From Lewinella sp. W8 (GTDB taxonomy: Bacteria > Bacteroidota > Bacteroidia > Chitinophagales > Saprospiraceae): a DNA stretch of 64,000 nt. Positions 1 to 7,162 of the stretch are shown here, one piece after another (position 1 is the stretch's first letter; each line of letters begins with the position of its first letter). The translations under genes and the position numbers were made by a program. The DNA is taken from assembly GCF_004375085.3 (NCBI RefSeq), contig NZ_SNAQ03000025.1, forward strand, positions 24,437 to 88,436, read 5' to 3'. Below the pieces are notes generated by a model, which was not told the DNA's origin, made no database searches, and saw only the letters and a list, made by a program, of their open reading frames with translations.

Positions 1-93
1 CCAGATCAAATCATGGCCATTAACGCTGCCTTCGGAACCATCGCTGAATGGGTCGCTGCTGGATGCATCGTCGTCGAAGACGTAGCCATTTAA
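1..93 (+). CDS. small acidic peptide gene, copy 1 (5' end outside window)
   Basis: The window opens inside a reading frame whose 30 codons are identical to codons 10-39 of the complete copy at 191-310. It ends with TAA at 91-93. The peptide has a hydrophobic C-terminal half with one cysteine (WVAAGCIVVEDVAI) and no lysine or arginine in the visible part. Its identity at nucleotide level to the next copy, and its position exactly one 217-bp repeat unit away, show recent tandem duplication. I do not recognise the family. The missing first nine codons lie to the left of the window. Confidence 0.5.
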   Translation, partial: PDQIMAINAAFGTIAEWVAAGCIVVEDVAI

Positions 94-190
94 TCACCCC
101 TCCTTTCACCTTAAAATTCAACAGTCATGACCGAAGATATCTTAATCTGAATCCACCCTTTTATAATTCAAAATCATCAAAAAATAAAAC

Positions 191-310
191 ATGGAAATAA
201 TTATCAATTCCCTCACTCCAGATCAAATCATGGCCATTAACGCTGCCTTCGGAACCATCGCTGAATGGGTCGCTGCTGGATGCATCGTCGTCGAAGACGT
301 AGCCATTTAA
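191..310 (+). CDS. small acidic peptide, 39 aa, complete copy
   Basis: ATG at 191 opens a 39-codon frame ending in TAA at 308-310. The product starts MEIIINSLTPDQIMAINAAF and ends CIVVEDVAI. It has five acidic residues, no lysine or arginine, a single cysteine (Cys31) and no evident signal peptide. The start follows an A-rich leader (AAAAAATAAAAC), typical of Bacteroidota translation starts that lack a Shine-Dalgarno sequence. Duplication of the frame with intact codons supports its being a gene. It converges on the helical-repeat protein at 512-2044. A signalling peptide, a peptide natural-product precursor and a toxin are all conceivable. The sequence does not decide between them. Confidence 0.5.
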   Translation: MEIIINSLTPDQIMAINAAFGTIAEWVAAGCIVVEDVAI

Positions 311-411
311 TCACCCCTCCTTTCACCTTAAAATTCAACAGTCATGACCGAAGATATCTTAATCTGAATCCACTCTTTTCATAATTCAAAACCATCAAAA
401 AATAAAACATA

Positions 412-504
412 TGCTTCCTTCCCAAATCAGCCCTTCTTGATGCTTTGGAATTAATCAAAAAAAAACACCCTAATGCATTTAATTCATATTGGCACTACTT
501 ATGA
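412..504 (+). pseudogene. possible coding remnant after the repeat array
   Basis: Immediately after the second repeat unit, the frame 412-504 reads 30 codons that look protein-like (for example ALLDALELIKKKHPN and a terminal NSYWHYL, then TGA). It has no ATG, GTG or TTG start in frame at its beginning. The ATG at the position equivalent to the peptide start (411) opens a different frame that stops after nine codons. It may be the tail of a gene disrupted when the repeat array formed, or chance. Confidence 0.25.
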
Positions 505-511
505 TCGGCCC

Positions 512-2044
512 TTAGGCTACTGACATTTTCCTATCTTCGACCAAGCTGTCAAGTAGTATTTCCCAAAGTTTTTCGTATGGTATCCACTCTAGTACATTGT
601 GTGATTTTAGTTCATCAGCAGATATCATTTTTTGATAAATTACCGCAGACTTTCTTTTCGTTGCTGTACGATTAAAATTTGCGTTGATTGCAGTTGTCAA
701 CAATTTGAAAAAGCAATTATTTCTAAAGTTTTCATCTTTCTTTAAATACCTACTACAATACCTTTCTAGAGATTCAACCCTATCAATTGCTAAACTATAT
801 TTCCTCTCGATAATTAAAAACATAGCCTGAATTATCAAAATTTGAATATTCATCCCCCTTTTATTCCTAGCATAAGTAGGCACATTGTTTAGAAATCGAT
901 TTAGCCTGAACTTAGGCAACTTAGGATCAGAATTATCAATCGGAATTTTACCCGCAGATATAAGTAAATGCACGTAGGCCTCAATGATTCTCCAGTACTC
1001 TATGTGTCGAGGTGTGAATACACGATTCAAAAATTTTCTATCTAGGCTAGTCAATTGTAAATAGGAGTACTTATACTCTCCAGTCAACAAACCTAGCCTA
1101 ATTGAAAGCTCCAGTAATTTGATACCATTTATTGACTGGGCGGGAATCATTTCCTTAGCTTTAGAAATCTGCTCAAGACCAAGAGAGAAGTCTCCAATTC
1201 TCAATGTGCATTCAACGCTATTCAAAGCAAGGAAACCTAGATTATTTCTAGATACTCCATGGCATTTACTAAGCCTCGCACTTCCCCTTTCAGAGGCCGA
1301 TATTGCTTCAATATATTCACCCCTTAGCATGCAGCCAGTTACTTCAAGATCAGCCAATAGTGATTGTATCAATGATACATTTGGGTACTTCTCTATCATG
1401 AAATAGCATTCCATGAAATATTTATTTGCTTGCTGCCCAATTTCATATGGAGAATCTCGATGTGCATAAATACCATTCCTAATTCTCCTCATATATCGCT
1501 GAAGCTTAGCCACAGCAAATTCCGCCTCAGTATAATATTCGCACAAAGCATCAAATTCGTTAAACTTTTCTTCGTTATATCCAACTCCTAAATACAAGCT
1601 TGACAGTAAATCTGTAACGTCCTTTAGGATTGAAACTATCTCAAATGGTTTAACTTGATTGTAAGTATATCGACCAATTTCCCTAGCAGAAGTGTATGCT
1701 CTTTGTGAGATTAATATTCTTGCAATTGCCAATTGTCTATAACCATGCTTGTAAGCATCATTGTATGTGCTAAATTTCGGCATTTCAACCTCATCCAATA
1801 ATATTGCTTGGACCAATATATGCCTCAATCTCGTCTTCAAGGTCCGGTACGGTCCATAACTTGGGGTGCGGTTATTCCCATACAGCTTCTTTACAATCCC
1901 ATCATCATCAAGGTCTCCCTTTCGGACGAGGTCATAGAGTTTATGGGTCAGGCTCTCCGTAGCCTTAACCTGACCATTGCCCTTCAGAATTTGGCGGACA
2001 GTGGCGCGGGACGGGACACCCGCCAGTTCCTGTAACTGTTTCAT
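512..2044 (-). CDS. large helical protein with possible N-terminal HTH (510 aa), unknown
   Basis: I do not recognise a named family. Residues about 5-40 (AGVPSRATVRQILKGNG and the following helix) resemble a helix-turn-helix of LacI/Cro type. The segment around residues 40-85 (KKLYGNN, then YRTLKTRLRHILVQAI) resembles a motif I associate with large helical-repeat proteins of Saprospiria-type bacteria. The remainder is predicted all-helical, with TPR-like pair patterns and no enzyme motif. There is no signal peptide or membrane segment, so it is probably cytoplasmic. The gene is AT-rich compared with the rest of the window. It converges on the duplicated small peptide genes at 1-310, so a peptide-responsive regulator is conceivable but unproven. 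Confidence 0.7.
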   Translation of the reverse strand: MKQLQELAGVPSRATVRQILKGNGQVKATESLTHKLYDLVRKGDLDDDGIVKKLYGNNRTPSYGPYRTLKTRLRHILVQAILLDEVEMPKFSTYNDAYKHGYRQLAIARILISQRAYTSAREIGRYTYNQVKPFEIVSILKDVTDLLSSLYLGVGYNEEKFNEFDALCEYYTEAEFAVAKLQRYMRRIRNGIYAHRDSPYEIGQQANKYFMECYFMIEKYPNVSLIQSLLADLEVTGCMLRGEYIEAISASERGSARLSKCHGVSRNNLGFLALNSVECTLRIGDFSLGLEQISKAKEMIPAQSINGIKLLELSIRLGLLTGEYKYSYLQLTSLDRKFLNRVFTPRHIEYWRIIEAYVHLLISAGKIPIDNSDPKLPKFRLNRFLNNVPTYARNKRGMNIQILIIQAMFLIIERKYSLAIDRVESLERYCSRYLKKDENFRNNCFFKLLTTAINANFNRTATKRKSAVIYQKMISADELKSHNVLEWIPYEKLWEILLDSLVEDRKMSVA

Positions 2045-2482
2045 AGAGACGAGGGATATGTAGTTTCGAGAATCCTGCTAAAGCTCAAAATCAGACCCCG
2101 GGTGCAACCGGGGCTTCGCGCTGTTCACATCACTAAGATATGACCCCAAAATCAGCTAACAAAATCAACTCATTAAAATACTGAATAACAGTACATTATG
2201 GCCACAAAATGTTACTAATAAGATCAAAACCAAGCTAACAAAAGCGCGTTGGTTGTCCATGTTTATCCGAAAAACGCACTTATCTTTACACTGAATCTAG
2301 GGAAAATGCCCTAAACACGCTTTTGTGGGGTGGTCCCCATGCGACACCACCCACTTGAAAATTTTGTGTTGTTCATAGCATTTTTAGCCGTGCCATGGCC
2401 GTTGATTTACTCTGAGGGATAATATAGTATAGAATCAAAATCGGCCATGGCACCTTTTTCCCTCTCCATCACCAACTTATTC
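2045..2482. other. AT-rich intergenic region with several hairpins
   Basis: No convincing gene was found. It contains three inverted repeats: TAGGG/CCCTA at 2298-2313, a GTGG(G)GTGGT / ACCACCCAC pair at 2325-2354, and a perfect 12-bp inverted repeat at 2390-2453. It lies between the 5' end of the 512-2044 gene and the 3' end of the 2483-3598 gene, both on the minus strand. It should therefore hold a terminator for the latter and the promoter for the former. Confidence 0.5.
2390..2453 (-). terminator. 12-bp inverted repeat with long loop, possible terminator
   Basis: GTGCCATGGCCG (2390-2401) is perfectly repeated as its reverse complement at 2442-2453, with 40 nt between the arms. A short T-run follows the right arm on the plus strand, and a weaker AT stretch follows on the minus strand. 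The position just beyond the stop of the leftward gene at 2483 fits a terminator. The long loop is unusual, and a protein-binding site or element ends are alternatives. Confidence 0.35.
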
Positions 2483-3598
2483 TTACTCTCCTCCCCGATT
2501 GTCCGCCAGCCCCCTGGAGGACAGCCGCTCTTCCAGCCATTGCGGCCAGGTATAGTAGCTCGTGATCCTGCCACGGTTGGTTACCCCCACCCAGTACGGT
2601 AAATACGGATGGCAATTCATCCGCAAACAGGTTTTGGCCACCGACCGGTACACCGGTAGCCTGATGTCATTCTCTTCCACAAACTCCCGTAAGGATGCTA
2701 TGGTATTGTTGTGGTTGATCAGGGCAACATCCAGCTTATCCTGCTCCTCTGCGGGAAGCTGGCGATAGAGGCTGTCCAGGCGAAGAATATCTTTCCCTCC
2801 CGTTGGGCCAAAGCCCCAAAAGTACAGCGCCAACCCCTTACCCTTTGCCCGTTTAACGGTGGTCGGTTCTCCGTCCAGTCCCAGCACGGGCACCTGCTTG
2901 TAGTAAACGTCCAACTCCGCCGTCACCGGAACGTCGCGCGGAGAAGCGATGGGCTCAATCACCAGTTCCCGACGCGACTCATCCACCGACTTCAACACGT
3001 AATGCTTCCTCCCCACCCGGAAGACGGTTTTGCGGGAAATCGGTCCCAGATTATCCTGGTCCATCACCAGGGGCACCGTTGGGTTTCCGTACGTTGAAAG
3101 CAACAGGTAATCAGGATATTCCACCGGGAAGTCTTCCCAGGAGAAGGCACGGTCCTTAATGTGCAGTAACCCAATGCGGAGCGAATCTCCATTCAGCACG
3201 ACATCCGCCGCCGGAAGATCGATCAACACCCGATTGTTGTCCAGCAGTCGCAGAGCATTCGTAGAGCGAGAGATGGTGTCAAAAGCACGGTCCCAGCCGA
3301 GGATGCGTTGCTGGCTACGGAAACCGTCTTCGGTCTTGTATACTTCGTAGGCTCCCTCGGGGAAGTGCACCGACCAGCGATTGCCCTCCACGTGGATACT
3401 ATCGGCCCGCGTCAGGGCTTCCTCCCATGCCAGGGAATCCCCCGGTCGCCAGTAGACGTTCGCCCGGTTAACCCCCGTGTTAAAAATGCTATCGTTCAGG
3501 ACGATACGGTATTCGTTATCCTGACCGCCGCCACCACATCCCAGCAGCCCGGAAAGAAGGATCAGCGCCAGCACCCCGTACGTCACACTTTTCATCAT
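2483..3598 (-). CDS. lipoprotein with C-terminal thioredoxin-like fold
   Basis: The 371-residue product begins with a lipoprotein signal ending in the lipobox LLGC, followed by a glycine run, so it should be anchored in the envelope. The first ~230 residues have no recognised domain. The last ~130 (from KGLALYFWGFGPTGG through the LPYWVGVTNRGRI segment) follow the pattern of TlpA/DsbE-type thioredoxin folds, including the proline-containing loop before the penultimate strand. The CxxC redox pair is missing at the usual place (WGFGPTGG), so a thiol-disulfide exchange role is doubtful. Two ATGs overlap at the start (MMK) and the first is used here. Confidence 0.65.
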   Translation of the reverse strand: MMKSVTYGVLALILLSGLLGCGGGGQDNEYRIVLNDSIFNTGVNRANVYWRPGDSLAWEEALTRADSIHVEGNRWSVHFPEGAYEVYKTEDGFRSQQRILGWDRAFDTISRSTNALRLLDNNRVLIDLPAADVVLNGDSLRIGLLHIKDRAFSWEDFPVEYPDYLLLSTYGNPTVPLVMDQDNLGPISRKTVFRVGRKHYVLKSVDESRRELVIEPIASPRDVPVTAELDVYYKQVPVLGLDGEPTTVKRAKGKGLALYFWGFGPTGGKDILRLDSLYRQLPAEEQDKLDVALINHNNTIASLREFVEENDIRLPVYRSVAKTCLRMNCHPYLPYWVGVTNRGRITSYYTWPQWLEERLSSRGLADNRGGE

Positions 3599-3676
3599 CC
3601 CGCAATTTCGAACTTAGCCGCCGATTGATCTACCAATAGATTGTCAATGATTGGTTAAACTGCCCTTTGCCCGGCT

Positions 3677-3726
3677 GGTCGCCGGCCGGAACGCGAGGGA
3701 CGAGGGGGGTAGTCCGCCGACCGGTG
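3677..3726 (+). repeat. 50-mer intergenic repeat, copy 1
   Basis: Begins GGTCGCCGGCCG and ends GTCCGCCGACCGGTG. It matches 3971-4020 at about 48 of 50 positions. It is followed a few bases later by a 43-mer repeat copy. Confidence 0.8.
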
Positions 3727-3731
3727 GAACT

Positions 3732-3774
3732 CATTCCAAGCCTAAGTCGTTCGACGTGGAACGTCTCCACCAGG
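3732..3774 (+). repeat. 43-mer intergenic repeat, copy 1
   Basis: Centred on TTCGACGTGGAACGTCTC. It matches 3891-3933 at about 39 of 43 positions and is related to 25206-25246. A pyrimidine-rich tract follows at about 3830. Confidence 0.75.
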
Positions 3775-3890
3775 GGCGGTGCAGGCAAAAAATCTACGAC
3801 AAGCGTGCCAAGCAGACCCTTTCCTTAACCTTCCTTCTTCTGTCTTCCTACTTCTGTCTCCTAAGCCTTAGCCTTTTCCCCTTGAGCCCT

Positions 3891-3933
3891 CATTCCCAGC
3901 CTAAGCCATTCGACGTGGAACGTCTCAACCAGG
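3891..3933 (+). repeat. 43-mer intergenic repeat, copy 2
   Basis: Second copy of the TTCGACGTGGAACGTCTC-centred repeat, preceded by the CTTCCTTCTTCTG-type pyrimidine tract. Confidence 0.75.
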
Positions 3934-3970
3934 AGACGCTGTACCAGATATAGGGTTATTTTATCCGACA

Positions 3971-4020
3971 GGTCGCCGGCCGAAACGCGAAGGACGAGGG
4001 GGGTAGTCCGCCGACCGGTG
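3971..4020 (+). repeat. 50-mer intergenic repeat, copy 2
   Basis: Near-identical to 3677-3726. The order relative to the 43-mer differs, as it follows rather than precedes a copy here, so the units have been shuffled. Confidence 0.8.
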
Positions 4021-4130
4021 TAAGCCTCAACCTTAGTCCACAATTTACGACCGGCCTGCACTTGCCCGACCAACCTCCTATTGGGCGGGGAGTAGACTTT
4101 CTCCGTAGCCTTCCTGATCCTCAGCCTTAC

Positions 4131-4162
4131 GACCGGCCTGCGGAGCAGACCTTTTCCGTAGC
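4131..4162 (+). repeat. 32-mer intergenic repeat, copy 1
   Basis: GACCGGCCTGCGGAGCAGAC followed by CTTTTCCGTAGC. It is repeated at 4181-4212, and inverted related copies lie at 6780-6808 and 6848-6876. A broken copy starts at 4049. Confidence 0.8.
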
Positions 4163-4180
4163 TTTTTCACCTCCGCCAAG

Positions 4181-4212
4181 GACCGGCCTGCGGAGCAGAC
4201 GTGTTCCGTAGC
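4181..4212 (+). repeat. 32-mer intergenic repeat, copy 2
   Basis: Same first 20 bases as 4131-4150 and the same TTCCGTAGC end. It is 50 bp downstream of copy 1 and directly precedes another pyrimidine-rich tract. Confidence 0.8.
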
Positions 4213-4249
4213 CTTCCTTCTTATGTCTTTCTTCTTCTGTCTCCTCCAC

Positions 4250-5623
4250 CTAAGCCTTTCTCACCTCGTCCAGATATTCCCGCACCCCGTGATGGCTCAC
4301 GGTTTTCCCGACAAAGTGTTCTTCGGTGAGCCGGCGCTCCTCCGGGGTGGCGTCAAAGGAAGAAAGGATGTTCTGAAGGTGCATCTTCATGTGCCCCTTC
4401 TGAATTCCCGTGGTGACGAGGCTGCGGAGGGCCGCAAAGTTTTGGGCCAGGCCAGCGGCCGCCATCACGCACATCAGCTCTTCGGCGCCGGGGCGCCCCA
4501 GTACGTCCAGGGCCGCGCTGGCCATGGGGTGGAGTTTGGTCAGGCCACCCACCGTACCCAGCGCCAGGGGCAGGCTTAACTCAAAGTGGAAGGTATCATC
4601 CACGAGGCGACAACGGGAGAGCCCACGGTACTGTCCGTCGGCGGCAGCGTAGGCGTGGCAGGCGGCCTCGATGGCCCGAAAATCGTTACCGGTGGCCAGC
4701 ACCACCGCGTCCACGCCATTCATGATGCCCTTGTTGTGGGTAACCGCCCGGTAGGGATCCTGGCGGGCAATATCGACGGCCAGCTTGAAGCGCCGGGCGA
4801 AATCCGCCGCGTCCACCTGCACCCCCGGCACGTTCATGGCCGAGATCGGGGAGCTTACCCAGGCCCGCACCACACAGTTGGGGGTGTGGTTGCTCAGGAT
4901 GGCCATGATGACCTCCAGTTCCCGTTCTTCTTCCGTCAGGTCCGGACAATCTTCCGCCCAACGTTCCAGCTCACGCCCGTAGGCTTCCAGAACAGTGTTG
5001 ATGAAGTTGGCGCCCATGCTGTCGGCCGTGCCGAAGCGCACGAGAAGCTGGTAACAATCTTCGGCCACTTCCGGCAGATGCCGCCAGCTCATGCCGCGTA
5101 CACCACCGCCCCGACTTTCCATGCGGGCGGTAAGTTCTTTCGTTTGGGCGCGGACGCGGGTGCAAAGGTCATCCAGCAGGGCCGCGCGGCGTTCGGGCTT
5201 ACCGCCCCAGCGAAAGTGCAGCTGTCCCAGCTTCTCGGCGGCCACCACCTCGGCGTGGAAGCCCCCGCGGGAGAGCCAGTACTTGGCCGCGCTGCTGGCG
5301 GCGGCCACCACACTGCTTTCCTCGATCACCATCGGAATCGCGTAGGTCTTGCCATTCACGAGGAAATTCGGGGCCACCCCGAAGGGCATGGGGAAATTGG
5401 CGACGGTATTCTCACTAAAATTATCCAGTACTTCCTGGCGGACATCATCGGGAGCATCGAAGTAGCCAAGGGCCTCCGCCTGATCGGCGGGGAGATAGTG
5501 TTCGCCCAGCCAGTGGCGCCGTTGGTGCTTGTCCATCCGGCTGAAGCCGTTTACCCGGCGCAGGAGGTCGTTATTGTCCGCAGGATTGGTCTTTTCTGCC
5601 AAAATGAGGGGAGTTTTCGTCAT
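4250..5623 (-). CDS. mvaA: hydroxymethylglutaryl-CoA reductase, class II
   Basis: The 457-residue product is a class II (bacterial) HMG-CoA reductase, which interconverts HMG-CoA and mevalonate with NAD(P)H in the cytoplasm. Visible signatures are ENFSENTVANFPMPFGVAPN with the catalytic Glu region, PMVIEESSVVAAAS, DSMGANFIN, HNKGIMNGVDAVVLATGND with the catalytic Lys and Asp, and the C-terminal SHHGVREYL with the catalytic His. Length fits the family. Its ATG overlaps the stop of the upstream IPP isomerase gene (ATGA, 5620-5623), so the two are co-transcribed. Together with the HMG-CoA synthase at 38.9 kb, this indicates an anabolic mevalonate pathway rather than mevalonate degradation. Confidence 0.93.
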   Translation of the reverse strand: MTKTPLILAEKTNPADNNDLLRRVNGFSRMDKHQRRHWLGEHYLPADQAEALGYFDAPDDVRQEVLDNFSENTVANFPMPFGVAPNFLVNGKTYAIPMVIEESSVVAAASSAAKYWLSRGGFHAEVVAAEKLGQLHFRWGGKPERRAALLDDLCTRVRAQTKELTARMESRGGGVRGMSWRHLPEVAEDCYQLLVRFGTADSMGANFINTVLEAYGRELERWAEDCPDLTEEERELEVIMAILSNHTPNCVVRAWVSSPISAMNVPGVQVDAADFARRFKLAVDIARQDPYRAVTHNKGIMNGVDAVVLATGNDFRAIEAACHAYAAADGQYRGLSRCRLVDDTFHFELSLPLALGTVGGLTKLHPMASAALDVLGRPGAEELMCVMAAAGLAQNFAALRSLVTTGIQKGHMKMHLQNILSSFDATPEERRLTEEHFVGKTVSHHGVREYLDEVRKA

Positions 5624-6684
5624 GGTCGCAGGCGAAGATAAGCCCGGGCCAGCTCGAGGCCCCGGATTTGGGTGAGTACGTAGCGTTTCAGGGTCGCATA
5701 ATCTTCCCTGGCGTAGCGCAGAAAAGCGGAAGCCTGCCCATAAATGGCGGGCAGTGCCGCCCGCTCGGTGAGGTAGTAGCCGTCCAGGAAATTCTGCAGT
5801 CCACCGCTAATGATCAGATTAGCGCATTGCACCTGCGCTCCGTCGCCCTCCGCCGCAATGTCGTTCACGGTATTGACCATCTCGAGGGCGGCGTGCCCCA
5901 GCAGGGTGACCGGCTCGAAGGCGCGCCGGGAAAGCTCATCGCTCCGGTAGAGTTCCAGTTTACTGAAGTTGGTTCCGCCATTGGCCGCCGTATCCAGGGC
6001 CAGTAGAGGCAGTTGAAGCAGGGCCCGCAGACTGTCCGGGCCCATCCCCTGCCCCACTTCCTTAACGATCACGGGCAAGCCCGGTAGTCCGGAAAGTACG
6101 GCACGAATCACTTCGATGGGCGCCATGCGGAAGCGGTCGCCCTCCGGCTGCAGCCATTCCTGGAGCGGATTGACGTGAATGATCAGTCCATCCGCCCGCA
6201 GCAGGTCCACCATCTGGCGGATTTCCGGCAGGCGGTCGGCATCGATCAGGTCTTCAATCTGGGCCACCCCGAGGTTGGCGAACAGGGGCACCTCGTCTCC
6301 CGTCACCGGACGAATGTCAAAATCCCGCAGCCGGTCCTGCCCGTAGAGCAGTGGTCGACAGGACCCCAGCCCCATGCCGAGACCAAATTCGGCGCAGGCC
6401 TGGGCCAGGTTCTGGTTAATGACGTAGGCTTTTTCCGTCCCGCCGGTCATGCTACTCACCCACAGGGGCGCACGCATGTTTTTGTCCCCAAATTTGATGG
6501 GCGGCAGACTGCCCGGGAGCGGGTGAGGAGCAAGCAGCGGTTCGTAAAAAAAGCGATGATCCAGCCGCATCCCGTCCACCTGGGAGCGGAAGGCCAACTC
6601 GATGTGATCTTCCTTACGGCTGGCGGCGGTGGGGTCCGCAATTTCTTCTGCGGACAGCTTGGTATTCGTGGGCCTTTCAGACAT
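5620..6684 (-). CDS. fni: isopentenyl-diphosphate delta-isomerase, type 2 (FMN)
   Basis: The product converts isopentenyl diphosphate to dimethylallyl diphosphate, and family members use FMN and NAD(P)H. It shows RKEDHIELAF near the N-terminus, SSMTGG, HVNPLQEWLQPEGD, VIVKEVGQGM and AANGGTNFSKLE in the correct order. I place the start at ATG 6684 (MSERPTNTKL, 354 aa). An in-frame ATG at 6735 would add 17 residues of no family similarity. A sequence resembling a Bacteroidota -7 box (TAACGTTG) lies just upstream on the minus strand. The stop overlaps the mvaA start by 4 nt, giving a two-gene mevalonate operon. Confidence 0.9.
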   Translation of the reverse strand: MSERPTNTKLSAEEIADPTAASRKEDHIELAFRSQVDGMRLDHRFFYEPLLAPHPLPGSLPPIKFGDKNMRAPLWVSSMTGGTEKAYVINQNLAQACAEFGLGMGLGSCRPLLYGQDRLRDFDIRPVTGDEVPLFANLGVAQIEDLIDADRLPEIRQMVDLLRADGLIIHVNPLQEWLQPEGDRFRMAPIEVIRAVLSGLPGLPVIVKEVGQGMGPDSLRALLQLPLLALDTAANGGTNFSKLELYRSDELSRRAFEPVTLLGHAALEMVNTVNDIAAEGDGAQVQCANLIISGGLQNFLDGYYLTERAALPAIYGQASAFLRYAREDYATLKRYVLTQIRGLELARAYLRLRP

Positions 6685-6779
6685 AGTATCCGCAACGTTA
6701 CTCACGGGGAATGGTTTACCGACGCCAGCATCCATTGGTCCGATTCAGGGAAAAGGAAGGGAAGGCTGAAGCCAACGCA

Positions 6780-6808
6780 ACGGAAAAGGTTTGCTCCGCA
6801 AGCCGGTC
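6780..6808 (-). repeat. 32-mer intergenic repeat, inverted copy
   Basis: The reverse complement begins GACCGGCTTGCGGAGCAAAC and matches the 4131 copy at about 27 of 29 positions. Confidence 0.7.
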
Positions 6809-6847
6809 GTCAAAGCTCCAGCAAAGGCCACCGCAACGGAAAAACCA

Positions 6848-6876
6848 CCGGAAAAGGCTTCCTCCGCAGGCCGGTC
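6848..6876 (-). repeat. 32-mer intergenic repeat, second inverted copy
   Basis: The reverse complement begins GACCGGCCTGCGGAGGAAGC and matches the 4131 copy at about 25 of 29 positions. It is spaced 68 bp from the preceding inverted copy. Confidence 0.65.
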
Positions 6877-7140
6877 GAAAAAAATGACACCCAAGGCGAA
6901 GGCTTGGGTCAAGCGGGCACCGGAAAAGGTCTGCCCCCGCCAAATGGGAGCTTGGTCGGCCAAGCACCGGCCGATGGTAATTTTTTACCCAAGGCGGAGG
7001 GGAAGACTAAGGCTTGGGTCAGGAAAGTTCTGCGGATGGCCCGCTTTCCGGGCGCTGACCGCGCCCTCATTCGTAACTCCCTCCCGCTACTGACCGTAGA
7101 CCTTTCCCTCAGAAATTTGGGGCTCAGGGGGACAAAAAAT

Positions 7141-7162
7141 GAAGGCGCCCGAAGGCGCCTTC
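7141..7162 (-). terminator. leftward rho-independent terminator
   Basis: GAAGGCGCC CGAA GGCGCCTTC is a perfect 9-bp stem with a tetraloop. On the minus strand it is followed directly by ATTTTTTG. No minus-strand gene ends just before it: the next one upstream ends at 7952, beyond a plus-strand gene. It may terminate an unannotated small transcript from about 7163-7340. Confidence 0.6.

Larger units (their letters stand above)
1..410 (+). repeat. 217-bp tandem duplication carrying a small peptide gene
   Basis: Position 1 corresponds to position 218. Apart from a few substitutions and one inserted base near 380, the sequence is the same through the peptide gene, its 3' flank and the A-rich leader (AAAAATAAAACAT) that precedes the start codon. 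At least two units are visible, and the array may continue to the left. Inside each 3' flank is a conserved 7-codon frame, ATG ACC GAA GAT ATC TTA ATC TGA (127-150 and 344-367). It could be coincidental or a leader. The unit is AT-rich compared with most of the window. Confidence 0.85.
3599..4249. other. 650-bp intergenic region built of interspersed repeats
   Basis: No gene was found. The region is a mosaic of short repeats: two copies of a 50-mer (3677-3726, 3971-4020), two of a 43-mer (3732-3774, 3891-3933), and two clear plus one broken copy of a 32-mer (4131-4162, 4181-4212; broken copy from 4049). They are separated by pyrimidine-rich tracts of CTTCCTTCTTCTGTC type. Related segments occur near 6.8 kb and 25.2 kb. 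Reading frames crossing it are composed of repeat and are not credible genes. Confidence 0.75.

Noticed and set aside
4586..5641. Long plus-strand frame (351 codons) opposite mvaA
   Set aside because: It is antisense to a clear HMG-CoA reductase gene and is a GC-rich shadow frame without a recognisable domain.
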